Origin: Maylandia zebra
Taxonomy: Eukaryota; Chordata; Actinopteri; Cichliformes; Cichlidae
Length of the DNA stretch: 64,000 nucleotides
Reading direction: 5' to 3'
Assembly (NCBI RefSeq): GCF_041146795.1
Contig: NC_135187.1
Coordinates: forward strand, 20,377,056-20,441,055
Within the stretch, counting starts at the first letter, position 1; the number at the start of each line of letters is the position of its first letter. The notes under the pieces were generated by a model. It did no database searches. It had not been told where the DNA came from and saw only the letters and a program-made list of their open reading frames with translations. The position numbers were made by a program, and so were the translations under genes. Below are positions 32,101 to 62,260 of the stretch, in pieces.

Positions 32101-35100
32101 CTGACTGGTGGCTTAACTATTACATCCTCGAAGCTGTCCTCTGCTTTTATTGTCTGGAAGTTCTCATGAAGTATGGCGATCTTTTTCTCGTTGTCCCAAC
32201 CTGATGGACTGGTGGAGGGGGGAGACTTGGTTACAAACCAGATACAGGTGGTGCCCACAGCACTTTAAATATGCACATGTGCGCAAAACCCTGCTTACAT
32301 AAAGACTGCATCTCTTTCCACCACTTGCGCAGGGCAGTGGAATGGAAAGCCATAGAGTCTGTGGACCAGGTATTTATACAGGATGTCCAGGTTCTTCATT
32401 TCCTTCACTGATGTGTAAAGCAGAGAGGCGCCGTCTGACACAGCTGTCAAGGATGTTTTCAACACTCCAATATCTAGAGCCAGAAACAATGATAAACACT
32501 AACAAAAACAAAATTCTTTTAATAACAGTGACACAACTGAAAAACCCAATTCTGGCTTATAATTGCTACAGGGGCACAAAAGAACTGAGGCAGCGTGCAA
32601 TTATTTTAGTCTTTGTGCTCGTTTTTAAACACAATAAACATGAAAAATGAAATCCTGCTTTCACTCACTATTGACTGAGTGAAATTATGCAGAGAAACAA
32701 ACAACTTGAAGCAATACTGGGTGAACTCTGACAATGACTGAACTCTGTCTGCAAAAATAAATGAAAACAACAGTTCAACTTTTAACAGCTTACACTGCCA
32801 GGGAAATCCTATGGACAAAACACCTCATAGAAGGCAACAGACAAAATGTAAAGCTCCACAGCCATGTAAAGACACTGCATATGCACCACATTTTTATTAT
32901 GTTCTCTACAACAGTACGACTTTTGCGTTACAGGTTGCGCTAGCCATCAGTTTGTTAAGGAAGGATACACTGCAGACAGAAACGTCTGATGTGGAACTGG
33001 ATGAAATCCAGGTGTTCGTCTCTGTAGTCGTGCTCTTTTTCCAGTGTGCTGATAGCATCGCACTGAGGAACGGATAAACAGACGCCAGAGTTGAATGCTT
33101 GTACAGAGATGCAAAAAATAAGCACTGTGTTGCTATGACATGAAACCTTTCCTGCTAAAAAAAACCAAAACAAACAATAGACCCAAAACTCCATCTTAAA
33201 ATTACACATGCTACAAGTTTTGCAGCGTGTGGAGGAAAAACAGTGTTATGTGTACCTTTGTGCAGACCACCACTACTGGTATTCCCAGGTTGTGTGTAAG
33301 TGTGTTGTCTCCTAAGGGCAGCAGCACGCTCTCTTCTTCTTCACTCCTCCTCTGCGGTGCTCCATCCTCCCCGGTACCCGGCTCTGTGTACTCCTGGAAC
33401 TGCTTTACCACTGCGTGCAAATGCAAGCAAACACCGTTATGGTGCACAGACAGATAAGCAATTATTGGGACCTTGAAGAGGTCAGTTTTTAAAAACCTCC
33501 TGTTAGAATTCTTCTAATGAACCTCTTTAGACAAACCCATTTAAGTCTTTTACAAAGATGCCACTTCTCTGAGTAACATTTAATATTTCTAAGATCAATT
33601 TTTGTGAAGAAATTATGATTTATCTACTTCTAAGTCTGACTGCTGTCAGTATGACTCACGTCTGTGCTCCAGCTCCCGCAGCTTTTCTGGGGGGACTCGG
33701 AGTTTGTCAATGTGTTCCCTAGCAACGGCGGCCCACTTCTGGAGAGAGTCCAGGGCGTTCCAAGGCCGCGACATGTCAACCGTTATCAGGAGCAACGTGT
33801 TGTCGATAGAGTCCACCGGTACAGCTACTCCCTGTAGACCCTTATGGTAAAGGTCTCCGTCTAACACCCAAGCATTACATCTAGTGTGGTCTAAATACAC
33901 AAACACACACAAAGCAGGTTCAAGTAAACATTCCGATACAGCCTCCTGATATATTCAGCGCTCGAGTTTACTCTGCAGTCACAAAAACAGAAGCACAGTA
34001 AGACTCTGTAATTTGTTTTGTGAACAGCAGGCGTTTGCAGGTTACCATCAATGTCATCGTCGTGAACACTGAAGTAGAGATATTCCAGGCCACGGCCTTT
34101 CATGTACTCTTCAACCCCTTGTAGCTTTGCAACCAAAGTGGTCTTTCCCGAGCCCACCTCACCTAAACACACATAAAGTCAGTACATAACATACAGTAAA
34201 TATAACCAGTCAAACACAATATGCACCCCCCCAATCAGATACAACAACACAAGAACAGAAAATAAATAAATAAATTTGGAAAAAGCATTTTAAGTGGCAT
34301 GAAAACTGAGGTCTACCAATACACTACAGGCCTGTTTCAGGTATACAATTTGATAATTAACCTCCATCTGGTGTTATGAGCTGCACATAATTCAAAGGTA
34401 ATACCTATAATATTAATATATAGGAAGCATTTTCCTATAGGGAAGGTGTGCCACAAAAATTGCTTTCTTTGCCTAACCAGCAAACTTCAAATGTATTATT
34501 AATAAGACAGGCGACAGGGTGGTTAGCACAGTCTCCTCACAGCAAGAAGCTCCTGGATTCTAGGGCCTTTCTGTGTGGAGTTTAGACTCACCGGTGTGTC
34601 TGTGTCTATGTTAGCCCTGTGACAGACTGGCAGGCTGCCCAGGGCATACCTTGCCTCTCGCCCTATGACAGCTGGGATAGGCTCCAGCCCCCCTGCAACC
34701 CTGACTCTAATAGGTGGAAGAAAATGAATGGATAGATGTTACAGAAAAGACAAAACGCATCAGCCTGATTAGAACACATTATATAGATTATGTGTTTTAT
34801 GGTTCTTTTCTGCATGTTTACTACTAGTTTTAGTTTATTCCTCGAATGTGCCCCTCACTTTTGACTATGATCCCAACGATGTCTTATTGAAAGGATCACT
34901 GCATATAAACAGGTATGAATGATATATGATTAAATTTGTGTCCTTTATATCACGATATATACACTTATATTTAATGTGTGTTTTATGCAAATTGTGAAGA
35001 ACTATGAAACTGTGTTTTAAAAAAAATATACTGTAAAAAATTAAATCCTTTTTTTAGCGTTTAAAATGTAATTTAACAATAACAGACATGAAATGGCATT

Positions 35101-35843
35101 AGCTATTACCTTCATCAAATTAGTCTTTTTTTGTCATACATTTTCACTACGTTTTGTCTGGTAAATAAATAAATGCATAAAAACTCAATGGCACAAATAA
35201 GATTCCATTGAAACTACATTTAGAAAACTCTGAACTGAAACAAAAAAAAAACTGTCTATGGTTAATATATATGTATTTTTTGCTTATGTCACAGAGGTTA
35301 TTGTTTTAAAGAGCGATCTAAGGACGATACAATATGCTGTGCATATGTGGAGACATTTAAGCAGTTCCTGCTATCCTCTTAGCTGACACAAAAGCATTGT
35401 TATTGTATGTGATTAGGTCAGAGCTGCATCCATTCCTGCTCGCTGCCATATTAACTTACACCGACAGGGGGACTCAACGCATCATAAAGCAGTGCTGATG
35501 ATGTTGTCACAGGTAGCATTATAGTCAAATGGCCTCTCGCCGTCATTGTACACGGGTATAGCTGTCTGATTAGCTGGAATGGGTGTGCGGGCTGCGGATT
35601 ATCCCGGACGGATGTGCCGACAGTGTGTTTTGTGTCGTGGCACGAGAACGGAGCGAGACAGGGAGGCACCCTGTCCGCTTCACCCACGCGGAGCTCTGTG
35701 GTCCTGCACAATAAAACAACAACAACACAGTCCGCTGGTCTGTCCCGTCCACTCACAATCATCTCTGCCTAGCTGCTGCTAGCATCGCTGACTGCTAGAA
35801 TGACTTGCAGGCTTTCAAAGCGGCTGTATTAGCTTACATATCA

Positions 35844-35904
<61 letters not shown>

Positions 35905-36579
35905 CGTGCGCGCGCGCATATGACCGCGCGCCAGTGCAGGCGCTCACAAAATACACCTGTCTCCATCTCTCCTCAGCTAGCCCACGCATCAACAACAAAG
36001 CCTCATCAGTCCAAAGAGATGCTAGCTTAGCAGGAAAATTAAGTCTAACTGCTCGGATGAGGTGATCACCAGCTCCTTGGCTGTTGGAGCTAACGGTGCC
36101 TACTGGTTAGCCAGGAGAGTGCAGACAAACACAGATACCCACCCATGACCAGGACATTTTTCCCAGACGGTAGCTTTGATCTTGAATGGGTTGACACTTC
36201 GCTCAGGATTGTGGACCTGCACACAGAGCATCCCCGTTACAACACGCCCAAACATGCTTGTTCATTCATTCACAAACAAACGACTGACAGCGAGAAGCTA
36301 AAACAAGCTAGTAGTAATGCTGCTGCTGCTGTGTCACCAGTGCCCAGTCTGGTGCTGATGCTAGCTAGCCTCGTTAGCAGGCTAGCTGTCAAACCATCCT
36401 TATTCCAGCACAGTGGACTCTCCGCGCCCCCAAATTCTGCTCCCAATAAACCAGCTCTAATCAGCCATCGCCCACCATAAGTTCTGCCCATCATCCTCTT
36501 CTGGATTGGAGTTCTCCAGTGTGCTCCTAGGTCCAGTTGAATTGGAGGATAATAGTGCACTCCTCCCTGAAGTCGCCAT
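29180..36579 (-). CDS. dync1li1: Cytoplasmic dynein 1 light intermediate chain 1
   Basis: Dynein-1 subunit that binds the heavy-chain tail through a GTPase-like domain and recruits activating adaptors through its C-terminal region. Thirteen coding exons: 36579-36476, 36216-36143, 34162-34046, 33890-33660, 33410-33256, 33062-32969, 32434-32299, 32208-32097, 31845-31786, 31645-31601, 31473-31386, 31270-31148, 29298-29180. All phases join, giving 485 aa (human DYNC1LI1: 523). The N-terminus [12 protein letters not shown] is followed by [20 protein letters not shown], then the P-loop GEVGSGKTT and [14 protein letters not shown]. Next come [32 protein letters not shown] and [14 protein letters not shown]. 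The tail contains [25 protein letters not shown], and the adaptor-binding helix [16 protein letters not shown]. The last exon is short and acidic ([16 protein letters not shown]). LIC1 is preferred over LIC2 from the overall sequence and the 3p22-like neighbourhood with beta-catenin. Confidence 0.95.
34507..34740. repeat. SINE/LINE-tail type dispersed fish repeat
   Basis: The stretch runs from GGTGGTTAGCACAGTCTCCT through CTGGGATAGGCTCCAGCCCC and ends in AATGAATGGATAGATG. It is a degraded copy of a very common teleost repeat with a GGAT-type 3' tail. It lies in the dync1li1 intron between coding exons 2 and 3. A second, more degraded copy lies at about 61957-62260. Confidence 0.7.
35846..35906. 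repeat. (GT)n microsatellite
   Basis: About 28 GT units followed by GCGTGCGTGCGCGCGCGC, in dync1li1 intron 2. The alternating purine-pyrimidine tract is a Z-DNA-prone sequence. Confidence 0.9.
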
Positions 36580-36700
36580 CTTCGCAGGGCTTGGAAACCG
36601 AACGGAGCGCCCGGATGTAGCAGCAGAGCGCTAACCTAGCCCGGCCCGGGGCGTGGTCCGCCCGCACAAAGCTGCTGTCCCTGCTCCAGACATGAAATGA
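36480..36700 (-). promoter_or_regulatory. dync1li1 CpG-rich promoter region
   Basis: The sequence immediately upstream of the start codon at 36579 is GC- and CpG-rich (CCCGGCCCGGGGCGTGG at about 36640) in an otherwise AT-rich window, as expected for a housekeeping promoter. The exact start site is not visible. Confidence 0.5.
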
Positions 36701-36800
36701 TCTCAGCCACAGGGCAGTGTGACACAACCCCAGGCAAAGTCCACATGCAGTGTTTCTGCATTATTCAAAATAAATCTGTGTAAAACCAACAACACCACAC

Positions 36801-36860
<60 letters not shown>
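36801..36860. repeat. (TAA)n microsatellite
   Basis: About 20 uninterrupted trinucleotide units, upstream of the dync1li1 promoter. The poly-leucine and poly-asparagine frames across it are artefacts. Confidence 0.9.
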
Positions 36861-36861
<1 letters not shown>

Positions 36862-37639
36862 AAGTATGGGCTGTACGGAAATAACTGCGTTTCTTTTTCT
36901 TGTCATTTTGTTCCAAATAAATAATCGTGTTTCCAAAAGAAGCTAAAAAAAACCCCGTCTTTTAGACAAAATATCCTCTTAAATGTGCTGCATCCAGAAT
37001 CAGTGCCTTGATTTGTGAATATTGGGGCATCAGGCCTAAGTCTATAAGGAGATAAAGCGATAATTCCGTGTAGGAATTGGATGGACTTCAAATCGACAGT
37101 TCAGGCCTTTAAAAGCTGTACAGCACAAAAATGAGCTAAACTAAACTAAACTAAGTTAAAACGACTTAGAGCTTATTATTTAAAATTTTCTTTTTAAATT
37201 AAATTTCACACGTTTATTACGGCATTTAATTTAATTTACATATAACACACGAATCGGCTCGAAGAAAAGGTGTGTTATACCACATTATATAAGTGAACTT
37301 CCACCTGAAAACGCTGCAAGGAGTTAAATCTTTATGCATTTGTAATTTCGTAAATAAAATAACATTTAAAAGCTAAAGTAATCGTGAGGATTTCTGCGTG
37401 CAATTCCCAGCAGGGAGAAGCAATAGTGGCCTGAATATAAAATGTGATTATTAGCAGCCAAATAGGGCTCACGCAGATTGAACGTCTCTCTGCTGGGCTC
37501 AGAGTGAATCTTCGACTGCCAAGCTGTATCAGGTGTGTGGTCACCGCCACAACAAAACCAGCGAGGCGCATCAGAGCTGAGAACAGCGCATGCAGTTCAC
37601 GAGTGCTGCAGTTCATCACAGCCACCGCAAGATGGCGCT

Positions 37640-38005
37640 GACACACTGCGGTGGAAAGCCGCAGATCCCCGGGCACGGCGCTCTCTCAGTGGCCCCCGAT
37701 GGAGCCAACGGATTACAAACTCCTGTTAAGTGGCGCACCGTCCACCTCCTCCCCATCTTTCACCTAGAGTAAAGCCAGGCGGACGGAGCGCCTCCTTACC
37801 GAGCTCGAACTGTGGGAACTGGGAATCAGCGTTGACTGTCAGCGAGCTCGAGCTCTGCAGTGTAGGGGGATAGAGAAGGAGGTGGTGTGAGGAGGAGAAC
37901 ATTATAGACAAAGACAGTGAGATGGGTCCGGAGGCTGTGAGGTATTCGTGATTGTCAAGTAAACGGCGGTGAAGTTGTCCTGCTCCGCACGGATCTTTCC
38001 TTCAG
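37640..38005 (+). promoter_or_regulatory. Possible copine 5' exon and promoter
   Basis: A CpG-enriched stretch about 6 kb upstream of the first copine coding exon ends in a strong donor sequence (TTCAG|GTGAGG at 38005/38006). The copine coding exon has an acceptor 20 bases before its ATG, so at least one upstream non-coding exon must exist, and this is the best candidate I can see. No direct evidence joins them. Confidence 0.3.
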
Positions 38006-38009
38006 GTGA

Positions 38010-39163
38010 GGTGAGTTTTCTCTCTCTGCCGGAGCACCCGGGTGGTTAATGTCTCACTCACGGGTGGTGTGTGTTACAAATATCCGCCCCCGAATAATTT
38101 TCTGTATTGTCCTGCAAGTGACATATACGATGCATGTGTTGGTGTTATAGAAAGAGGAGAAAATGAACAGCTTGCGGGACTTTGTGGGTGCATGAATTTG
38201 TTCTGAAGAATGAAACAACCAGGGAGAAACTAATAAACCTACAAATCCTATTAATTTTTTAACAAAATTGTTATTCTGAAAAAGGGAGTTGGGGTATTCT
38301 CTCTTTGAAATAGTGGAAACCACGGTGCAGGCTTCACTTATAAGCCTCTGCTTTAATTGTATTCTCCTGGTGTGCTATATGAGAAGATAACCTCTGTGAG
38401 AGGAAAAGATCCATCTCATTCCCCGGTCCCTCTCAATTTTCCTCTCTCCCCTCTGCTTCATTCTTCCTCACTTGCCTGCCTCACCATAGTTATTTCCCTA
38501 TAATCCTCCCCCCTTCTCACAACCTCCGTCTCCCTCACTCTCCCTAGTCCTCCTTCTCTGCCGGCTCTAATAACACTGCAAGTTTGCAGCACCAGAAATC
38601 TTCACTAGACTATAGCTTTTCCCAGTCCCAGCGAGCTTTTAGTTGAAAATGTCCCCTTCACCTCCAATGGCCGATGGTCTTTAATTGGTTGCATAACATG
38701 CCACATGCCTCTTTAGGTTGTGTTGCTTGTGCAGTGGCTGTTACTCCCTTTGCTTGATAATCGATACGTAACGGAGCAATTACAGCACTTGAGTGTCAGG
38801 GACCTTTATGTGACTGAATCATTGATGCCACATCAGTCACAGTCACTGTACACATGTGCATTTGTGGTGAGCAGCTACATGCACAGAGTCAAGAGTCATC
38901 AAGGCGCAAGCTCTAACGATGTTACTGTACATGCAGAAAAAGAGCTCGGAGTTCAAGGCTGCTATAAGTTAGGTCATTTTTGCTCATGTGCTTTCTGTTA
39001 AATATTTGAAACAAGTTTCAAATTCTTTATTTGAACAAACATGAAAAAATATTACTGTATTCAAAGTGGGCTCCGTAACACATAAACCTTGACAAAAACA
39101 TTTGTATCACTCTGTGTTACCTTAATATCGCTGTAAAAAAAAAAGATGGCAAATCATCCAAGC
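38010..39163. other. Non-coding, left of L1 insertion
   Basis: No gene or clear repeat was found. It is pyrimidine-rich around 38400-38560. If the 38.0-kb donor is used, this is the first copine intron. Confidence 0.35.
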
Positions 39164-41419
39164 CATACTGAAAAATCTTTTTTTTAATTTTTTTTTTTTT
39201 TATAAATTTTATTTTCAGTCACAGCAGCATGTTAACAACAAAACATTGAACATACAGTAGTTTGCTGTTCAGTATTTACAATACCCCAAAAGATAACAGA
39301 AATAGAGAAGGAAAAAACAAACAAACAAACAAACCAAAGAAACCCCCACAAAACAACAACAAACAAACAAACAACAACAAACAAATAGAAAAATAAAATG
39401 CATAAGGGACATTCAGCGTACAGTTAGCTATGATAGCGATATAGAGATATGGTATCTGGTCATGATAAGGTGGTCATTTTAAATGTTTCCATGTACATCA
39501 AGAATGGCTGCCATGCCCTAAGAAATTTGGTGGTTGAACCTGCCAGTGTATATCTCATCTTTTCTAAATGTAAAAACCTCATGAGCTCCGCAAGCCACTG
39601 TTCATGTGTGGGAGGAGCTTCCTGCTTCCATCTTAAAAGTATAAGGCGCCTTGCGATAAGTGAAGCAAAGGCAATAGAATTCGAATAGCATTTTGGCAAA
39701 GTGATGTCTTGAGGTATCACCCCAAAGATAGCCGTTAGAGCAGAAGGATCATATTTAACGTTATACATCTCTGACAGAGTGTTAAATATAGACACCCAAT
39801 AGATATGAAGATTGGGGCATGTCCAAAAGGTATGAAGGAGCGAACCTGTTTCTGCTTTACATCTGTTACACAGAGGGTCAGCTCCTGGATAGAACTTGGC
39901 TAACTTTTCCTTGGAGATATGTAATCGGTGTAGGACCTTAAATTGAAGGAAGAAGAGTGTACCCTCTGGAGAAAAGATTGCCAGAGCTCATCTGTTATAG
40001 TCATCCCAAGGTCTTTCTCCCACTGTGCTTTAAGGATGAAGAGAGAAGGAGATTGAAGATCTAATAGTATAGCATAGATTTCTTTAATCGCCCCTCTCTT
40101 ATGAACGTTTATATTAATAATTTTATCCAAAGAAGTTTCCTCAGGTAGTTCCGGAAATGAAGGAAATCGACTCTTTACAAAGTGACGAATTTGTAAATAG
40201 CGGAAAAAATGTTGCCGAGGAACATTAAACTGCTTCAGGAGCTGCGTGAATGAGGCAAAAATCCCATCTACAAAAAGGTCTTTGATATTTCTAAGGCCAT
40301 TACTTTCCCATATTTTAAAGGCAGAGTCCATCATGGAGGGTGGGAACATATGGTTTGAGCAGATAGGTGCTTTAATTGACATTAAGTGTAACCCCAACCT
40401 TTTCCTACATTGCACCCAGATGCTGAGCGAGTCATACAACAAAGGGTTACGTTTATAGGTGTATAGTTCTAATGGGAGAGCTGAACTCAACAAAGCTGAT
40501 AGGCAAATTTTGCCACAATTGGATGACTCAATTTGGAGCCAAGCTGGAGTCTCTGTAGTAACATTACTCATCCAGTACAGCATATTACGAATATTTGCTG
40601 CCCAATAATAAGACTGAAAGTTTGGCAAGGCTAATCCACCCATTGGCCTAGTCCTCTGCATGAAATCTTTACGAATTCGTGGACTTTTGCCATTCCAAAT
40701 AAATGCAGCGATATGCTTATTCAGTGTTATAAAATACTTATTGGGTAAGTAGCATGGGATACATTGAAATAAGTAAAGGAACTTGGGAAGTATGTTCATT
40801 TTGATAGAATTAATGCGGCCAATTAATGACAGTGGTAAATTGTTCCACCTCTGAAGATCTGTCTCAGTATTTTTAAGCAGCGGGACAAAGTTTCTTTCAT
40901 AAAGATCTTTGTATGAGTGGGTAACCTTAACCCCCAGATAGGTCACATACCCTGATTTAACGTTAAATTGAAAACCTACCACGGAGAAGTGGGAAATAAG
41001 AAGAGAATAACGAATTTGTTCTAACACGTGCCATAGGTGAGGAGTAAAGTAACTGAATCCATGAAATGAAATTAGGGCCAAATCCAAATTTATGCAGAGT
41101 ATAAATCAGATAATCCCACTCCACCCGGTCAAATGCCTTCTCAGCATCGAGTAATAAGGCAATTTCAGGGGTTGTAGTTGACTTGGTGTGTAATATGTTT
41201 AAAAACCTGCGCAGGTTGAAAAAACCATGCCTACCCTTCATGAAACCTGTCTGATCTGGAGAAATTAACAATGGTAGATATTGCTCTAGCCTGAGAGCAA
41301 GTGTTTTTGACAGTATTTTTAAATCTACATTTAAGAGTGATATAGGACGATATGATGAACACTCTAATGGATCCTTATTTGGCTTCAATAGGAGTGAGAT
41401 GGTCATACTGAAAAATCTT
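39164..41419 (-). mobile_element. 5'-truncated L1-type LINE with 16-bp target-site duplication
   Basis: The duplication CATACTGAAAAATCTT occurs at 39164-39179 and 41404-41419. The element between is antisense to the copine gene. Its 3' end is the T-rich stretch at 39180-39215 (poly-A on the minus strand). On the minus strand, upstream codons include YRPISLLNVDLKILSK, LISPDQTGFMKGRHG and LLLDAEKAFDRVEWDYLIY, the L1-clade reverse-transcriptase blocks. After a frame change comes the L1 C-terminal part (LPLSLIGRINSIKMNILPK, AAFIWNGKSPRIRKD). The block that should hold GTRQGCPLSP and the catalytic F/YADD is missing at about 40975, so the copy is dead. Confidence 0.88.
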
Positions 41420-41601
41420 GAGGTGTGATATGAAAATTTGCTGTCACCTCTGGATATGTGCAACGCATGTGACAAGTGAGGCAGATTCTGCACGCCGCCC
41501 TCATACAGTGGATCTTGCTGAAGAAGTCTTCCACATCCACACTTCACTATCAGTGTCATCTGCTGTCAACTGGAACAGAGAGACATCTGCTCTTTCCCCC
41601 T

Positions 41602-41603
<2 letters not shown>

Positions 41604-41655
<52 letters not shown>
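41604..41655. repeat. (CA)n microsatellite
   Basis: An uninterrupted CA tract of about 25 units just downstream of the L1 insertion. Confidence 0.9.
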
Positions 41656-41656
<1 letters not shown>

Positions 41657-43658
41657 TCAGCCGGTTATACATACACAAATGTATGCCAGTGCACGCGGGC
41701 ACGTACAGCTGACTACATGCCACTCACTCACGGGTCTGTTGTAAGTCACACACCTGCCCTTTGGCTCCCTCCTCCGTCCATTTGTCTGTGTACAGCCCAT
41801 TCGCTGCACTCAGCTAAAAATAATCAGCACCACACACATGGAACATGAATTATGGAAGAAACGAAGGAAAGAGAGAGAGACATTCAGGTCAGAGTCAGAC
41901 CCAATTCCAACAGCTTCACTCCCCAAGGACGACACTAGACCACTCCATTAATATGCCGTTTGTATCATCTACCGTATCAGACCTGTGGTTATCCTTTAGT
42001 TTGGACTGGACCGAGGCTGCCCAACGGTTCGCCCTAAAGCTTTATGCACATTACAAGCTGCGAAGCTGGATCCATACAGTTTCATGAGATTAATTATGCA
42101 TGTGATGCAGTGTTTCCAATATAGCAGTCATAAATCTAAAGCTTATTATAAATAAGTGTTAGCTTTACAACCAACATCAGCTGCTGTAACCTTTGAATAA
42201 AGAGCTTATATTGCTGCTTTGTATTTTCAATATGCTTGCTATTCTGTATATATATGTATATATGTATATCAAGAATGATTGAAGATTTTCAGAAACACTT
42301 TTCTTAAAAAAGTTGCCCTCCTACTGTATATCCCTATATATTGCGTGGGCTTATTAAAGATGATATAATGGGAGCTTCATTGCTTCATTGCTAAGCTAAG
42401 ATTGACCTGCCCTGGTTGTAGCTTAAAAGAGTGGTATTGATCCTCTCATCAGACTATTGACAGGAAGGCAATTAGTTCCCAATATGTTGAAGTACTCCTT
42501 TAAAGACTCGAAAATGGTGAAAATGGGTGAAGAAATGCAGGGGAGTAAAGCCCACCATATCCCAGTATGCATACAGTACTGCAGGTTAGGTGTATTTGAA
42601 AGATGAGAGGGTTGTCATTTATTTAGTTATTTATTTACTAAACTACTGAGTACAGCTGTTTATTCTGCTTCTTGTGCCAGAGACAGTGTTGGCATTTCAA
42701 CCAGTATAGTCAAAGCACTTATCCCGATCATCTTTTTCCACATTATCTTATGTAGAAAGTAAGAAAGTGCATATCAAACAGCACACATAAATGCTAGTGT
42801 GGATATATGTGACATGCCAAATCAAGCCTCACTGATTTTGACTTTACAAGCTTTTACTTTAAGAACTTTAAAGGTGTAATTCCTCAAACAGGTTCAACAC
42901 ACTAATTAGGAGTGGCAAATTGAGTCTGCAGAACCCACACAGTCCTGAGAGTAACTTTAAACAAAACACTTATGTGGGTGGTTGATTGATGCGTAGAGTT
43001 ATCCCTTTGAACATGTTAAATTTTATTCAGATCATTGCTGGTGTTGGAATAGAATAACTCACCTTGACTAAATGGAAGGTGGCAGATATATTTGGGCATT
43101 TTTTATTTATTTCTTTTTTTGGTGTAATGATGTGTCACATTCTTGCAGAGTGTAACTATAAGACGTGATTCATTATGAATGGTTCGTTTCACATGACTAT
43201 GGCAAAAAAAGTTTAAAAAAATCTCTGTGTCACAGTAATTAGATACTTGACAATATTCTATTTAGGGATGTGAACATTATACACGCGGCGGAAACCTGAG
43301 GAGAAACCCGGCAATATATTCTGGTTACTCAGCATAGCTCACTGTATTCCTGTGAGCGTGCACACCGGTTTGTTTGCATGCATGTGCTTCCTTGTGTTCC
43401 TCAACATTATGCATACATACATACATACATAACGTTTGCATTAACATTTGTAAATGGACTTCCGTGCAAATGTGTGTTAATGCTACACAATATATGTGCA
43501 TTTGTGTACATTTGTGGACCTTGCCTGTAATTCAGAGGTTTAGAGTCCCTGACCTTGAACAGTTTGAGAGCTGTTTGCTTAGTCAGGGCCACTGCATCTG
43601 CTCATGTCAAGGCAAAACAACAGGGATAATGCTCTGCAGTGCACGTGATTTTTTCCCC
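41656..43658. other. Non-coding upstream of first copine coding exon
   Basis: AT-rich with a TATATATGTATA run near 42245. No gene, RNA or definite mobile element recognised. Confidence 0.35.
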
Positions 43659-43835
<177 letters not shown>

Positions 43836-43836
43836 G

Positions 43837-60975
<17,139 letters not shown>

Positions 60976-61018
60976 TGAGAGGGTTTTGGTCAAAAAGCTC
61001 TGACTGGTTAATTTAGTA

Positions 61019-61411
61019 CACAGGTGTCAAACTCCAGTCCTCGAGGACCGGTGTCCTCAAACCTTTACATGTGTCCCTGCTGCAGCACTCCTGAATAAAA
61101 TTAGTAGGTCATTGGCAACTTGACTCCATGCTGAGGTGGCATGCAGTCAACCCTAGTCAAGTAAATTCAAATACATGTATAAATGTAAGTGTTTGGAAAA
61201 TTGTACTGCTAAAAGGATTTTTATTGCACCATGTTCATTCACTCATGAGCTGATGTAACATGAATGAAATTGCTGAATTGCCACCTCAGCATGCAGTCAA
61301 GTTCTACAGTCTTGCTAATGAACTGCTAATTTTATTCAGGTGTGTTGCAGCAGGGACACGTGTAAAAGTTTGAGGACAACGAACCTCGAGGACTGGAGTT
61401 TGACGCCCCTG
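61019..61411. mobile_element. hAT-like foldback MITE with 8-bp target duplication
   Basis: The ends CACAGGTGTCAAACTCCAGT and (reverse complement of right end) CAGGGGCGTCAAACTCCAGT are inverted repeats, and almost the whole 393 bases fold back on themselves. The element is flanked by ATTTAGTA (61011-61018) and ATTTAGCA (61412-61419), an 8-bp duplication with one mismatch, as hAT elements make. No coding capacity. It lies just downstream of the last visible copine coding exon. Confidence 0.85.
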
Positions 61412-61956
61412 ATTTAGCACATTAAAGCTTTCTCAGCAACATTAAAGCACTGGAAATTTAAGGAGGTTACTGACATGGAGGGAAGATGTTTTGATCACTA
61501 CTAAAAAGGCTATAACTATCACTCAGCTCATCCAGCTGTACTACTCCAACATTCAGTTATCCACAAGTCCCATTCAATTTCATGCCTCGTGTCTAAAAGA
61601 TCTTAATTATGTTTTATGTCTAAAAGATCTAAATGTCTGCTGTTTTACAGCAGACATTTAGAAAAAGAAACAGCAGGGAAGCACTAATGAGATTAATGGT
61701 AGTTTTGTTGTATTTGGGCACAGAGCCTTAATGTGATTAGTAACACCTGTGTATCCCGACTATTTCAAGTCAAAACGGTTGCTTTGACGAGAGCCTATTT
61801 AAAGCACTGATGTTTTTTTTAATTTGTTTTTGTTTTTGTTTTGTACATTGCGAGGTATACGGGTCAGTCAAGTCACATGCAGTATTAAATTAATGACTTG
61901 TAACAGTTTATTCTATAAAAGCTTTTAAGTTTAAACACATTTCAGTGGTGGCACGT

Positions 61957-62260
61957 CGATGTTTAGCGGTTTACCGCTCACCTCACAGCAAGAAGGTCCT
62001 GGCCTGGAATCCTGGGGCCTTTGTGTGGATTGTAGACATGTTCTCCTCACATCAGCATGGGTTTCCTCCCACAGTTCAAAGACATGCTTGGGGTTAGGCT
62101 AATTGGTGATTCTAAACTGGCTGTAGGTTGTTTGTCTCTGACTGTGCTGCAACAGACTGTGCTACCTGTCCAGGAAGTACACCCCTCTCACCCGATGACA
62201 GACTACAGCCCCTAGATTCCATCCAGGGAGTCTAGGGTTCAATACATTTCCAGTGCATTT
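61957..62260. repeat. Second copy of the 34.5-kb type dispersed repeat
   Basis: Contains CTCACAGCAAGAAGGTCCTG, GTTTCCTCCCACAGTTCAAA and GGTTAGGCTAATTGGTGATT, the ordered blocks of the same abundant teleost repeat seen at 34507-34740, here keeping the middle part that the other copy lost. Confidence 0.7.

Noticed and set aside
36703-36936. Poly-leucine and poly-asparagine open frames
   Set aside because: Direct translation of the (TAA)n microsatellite.
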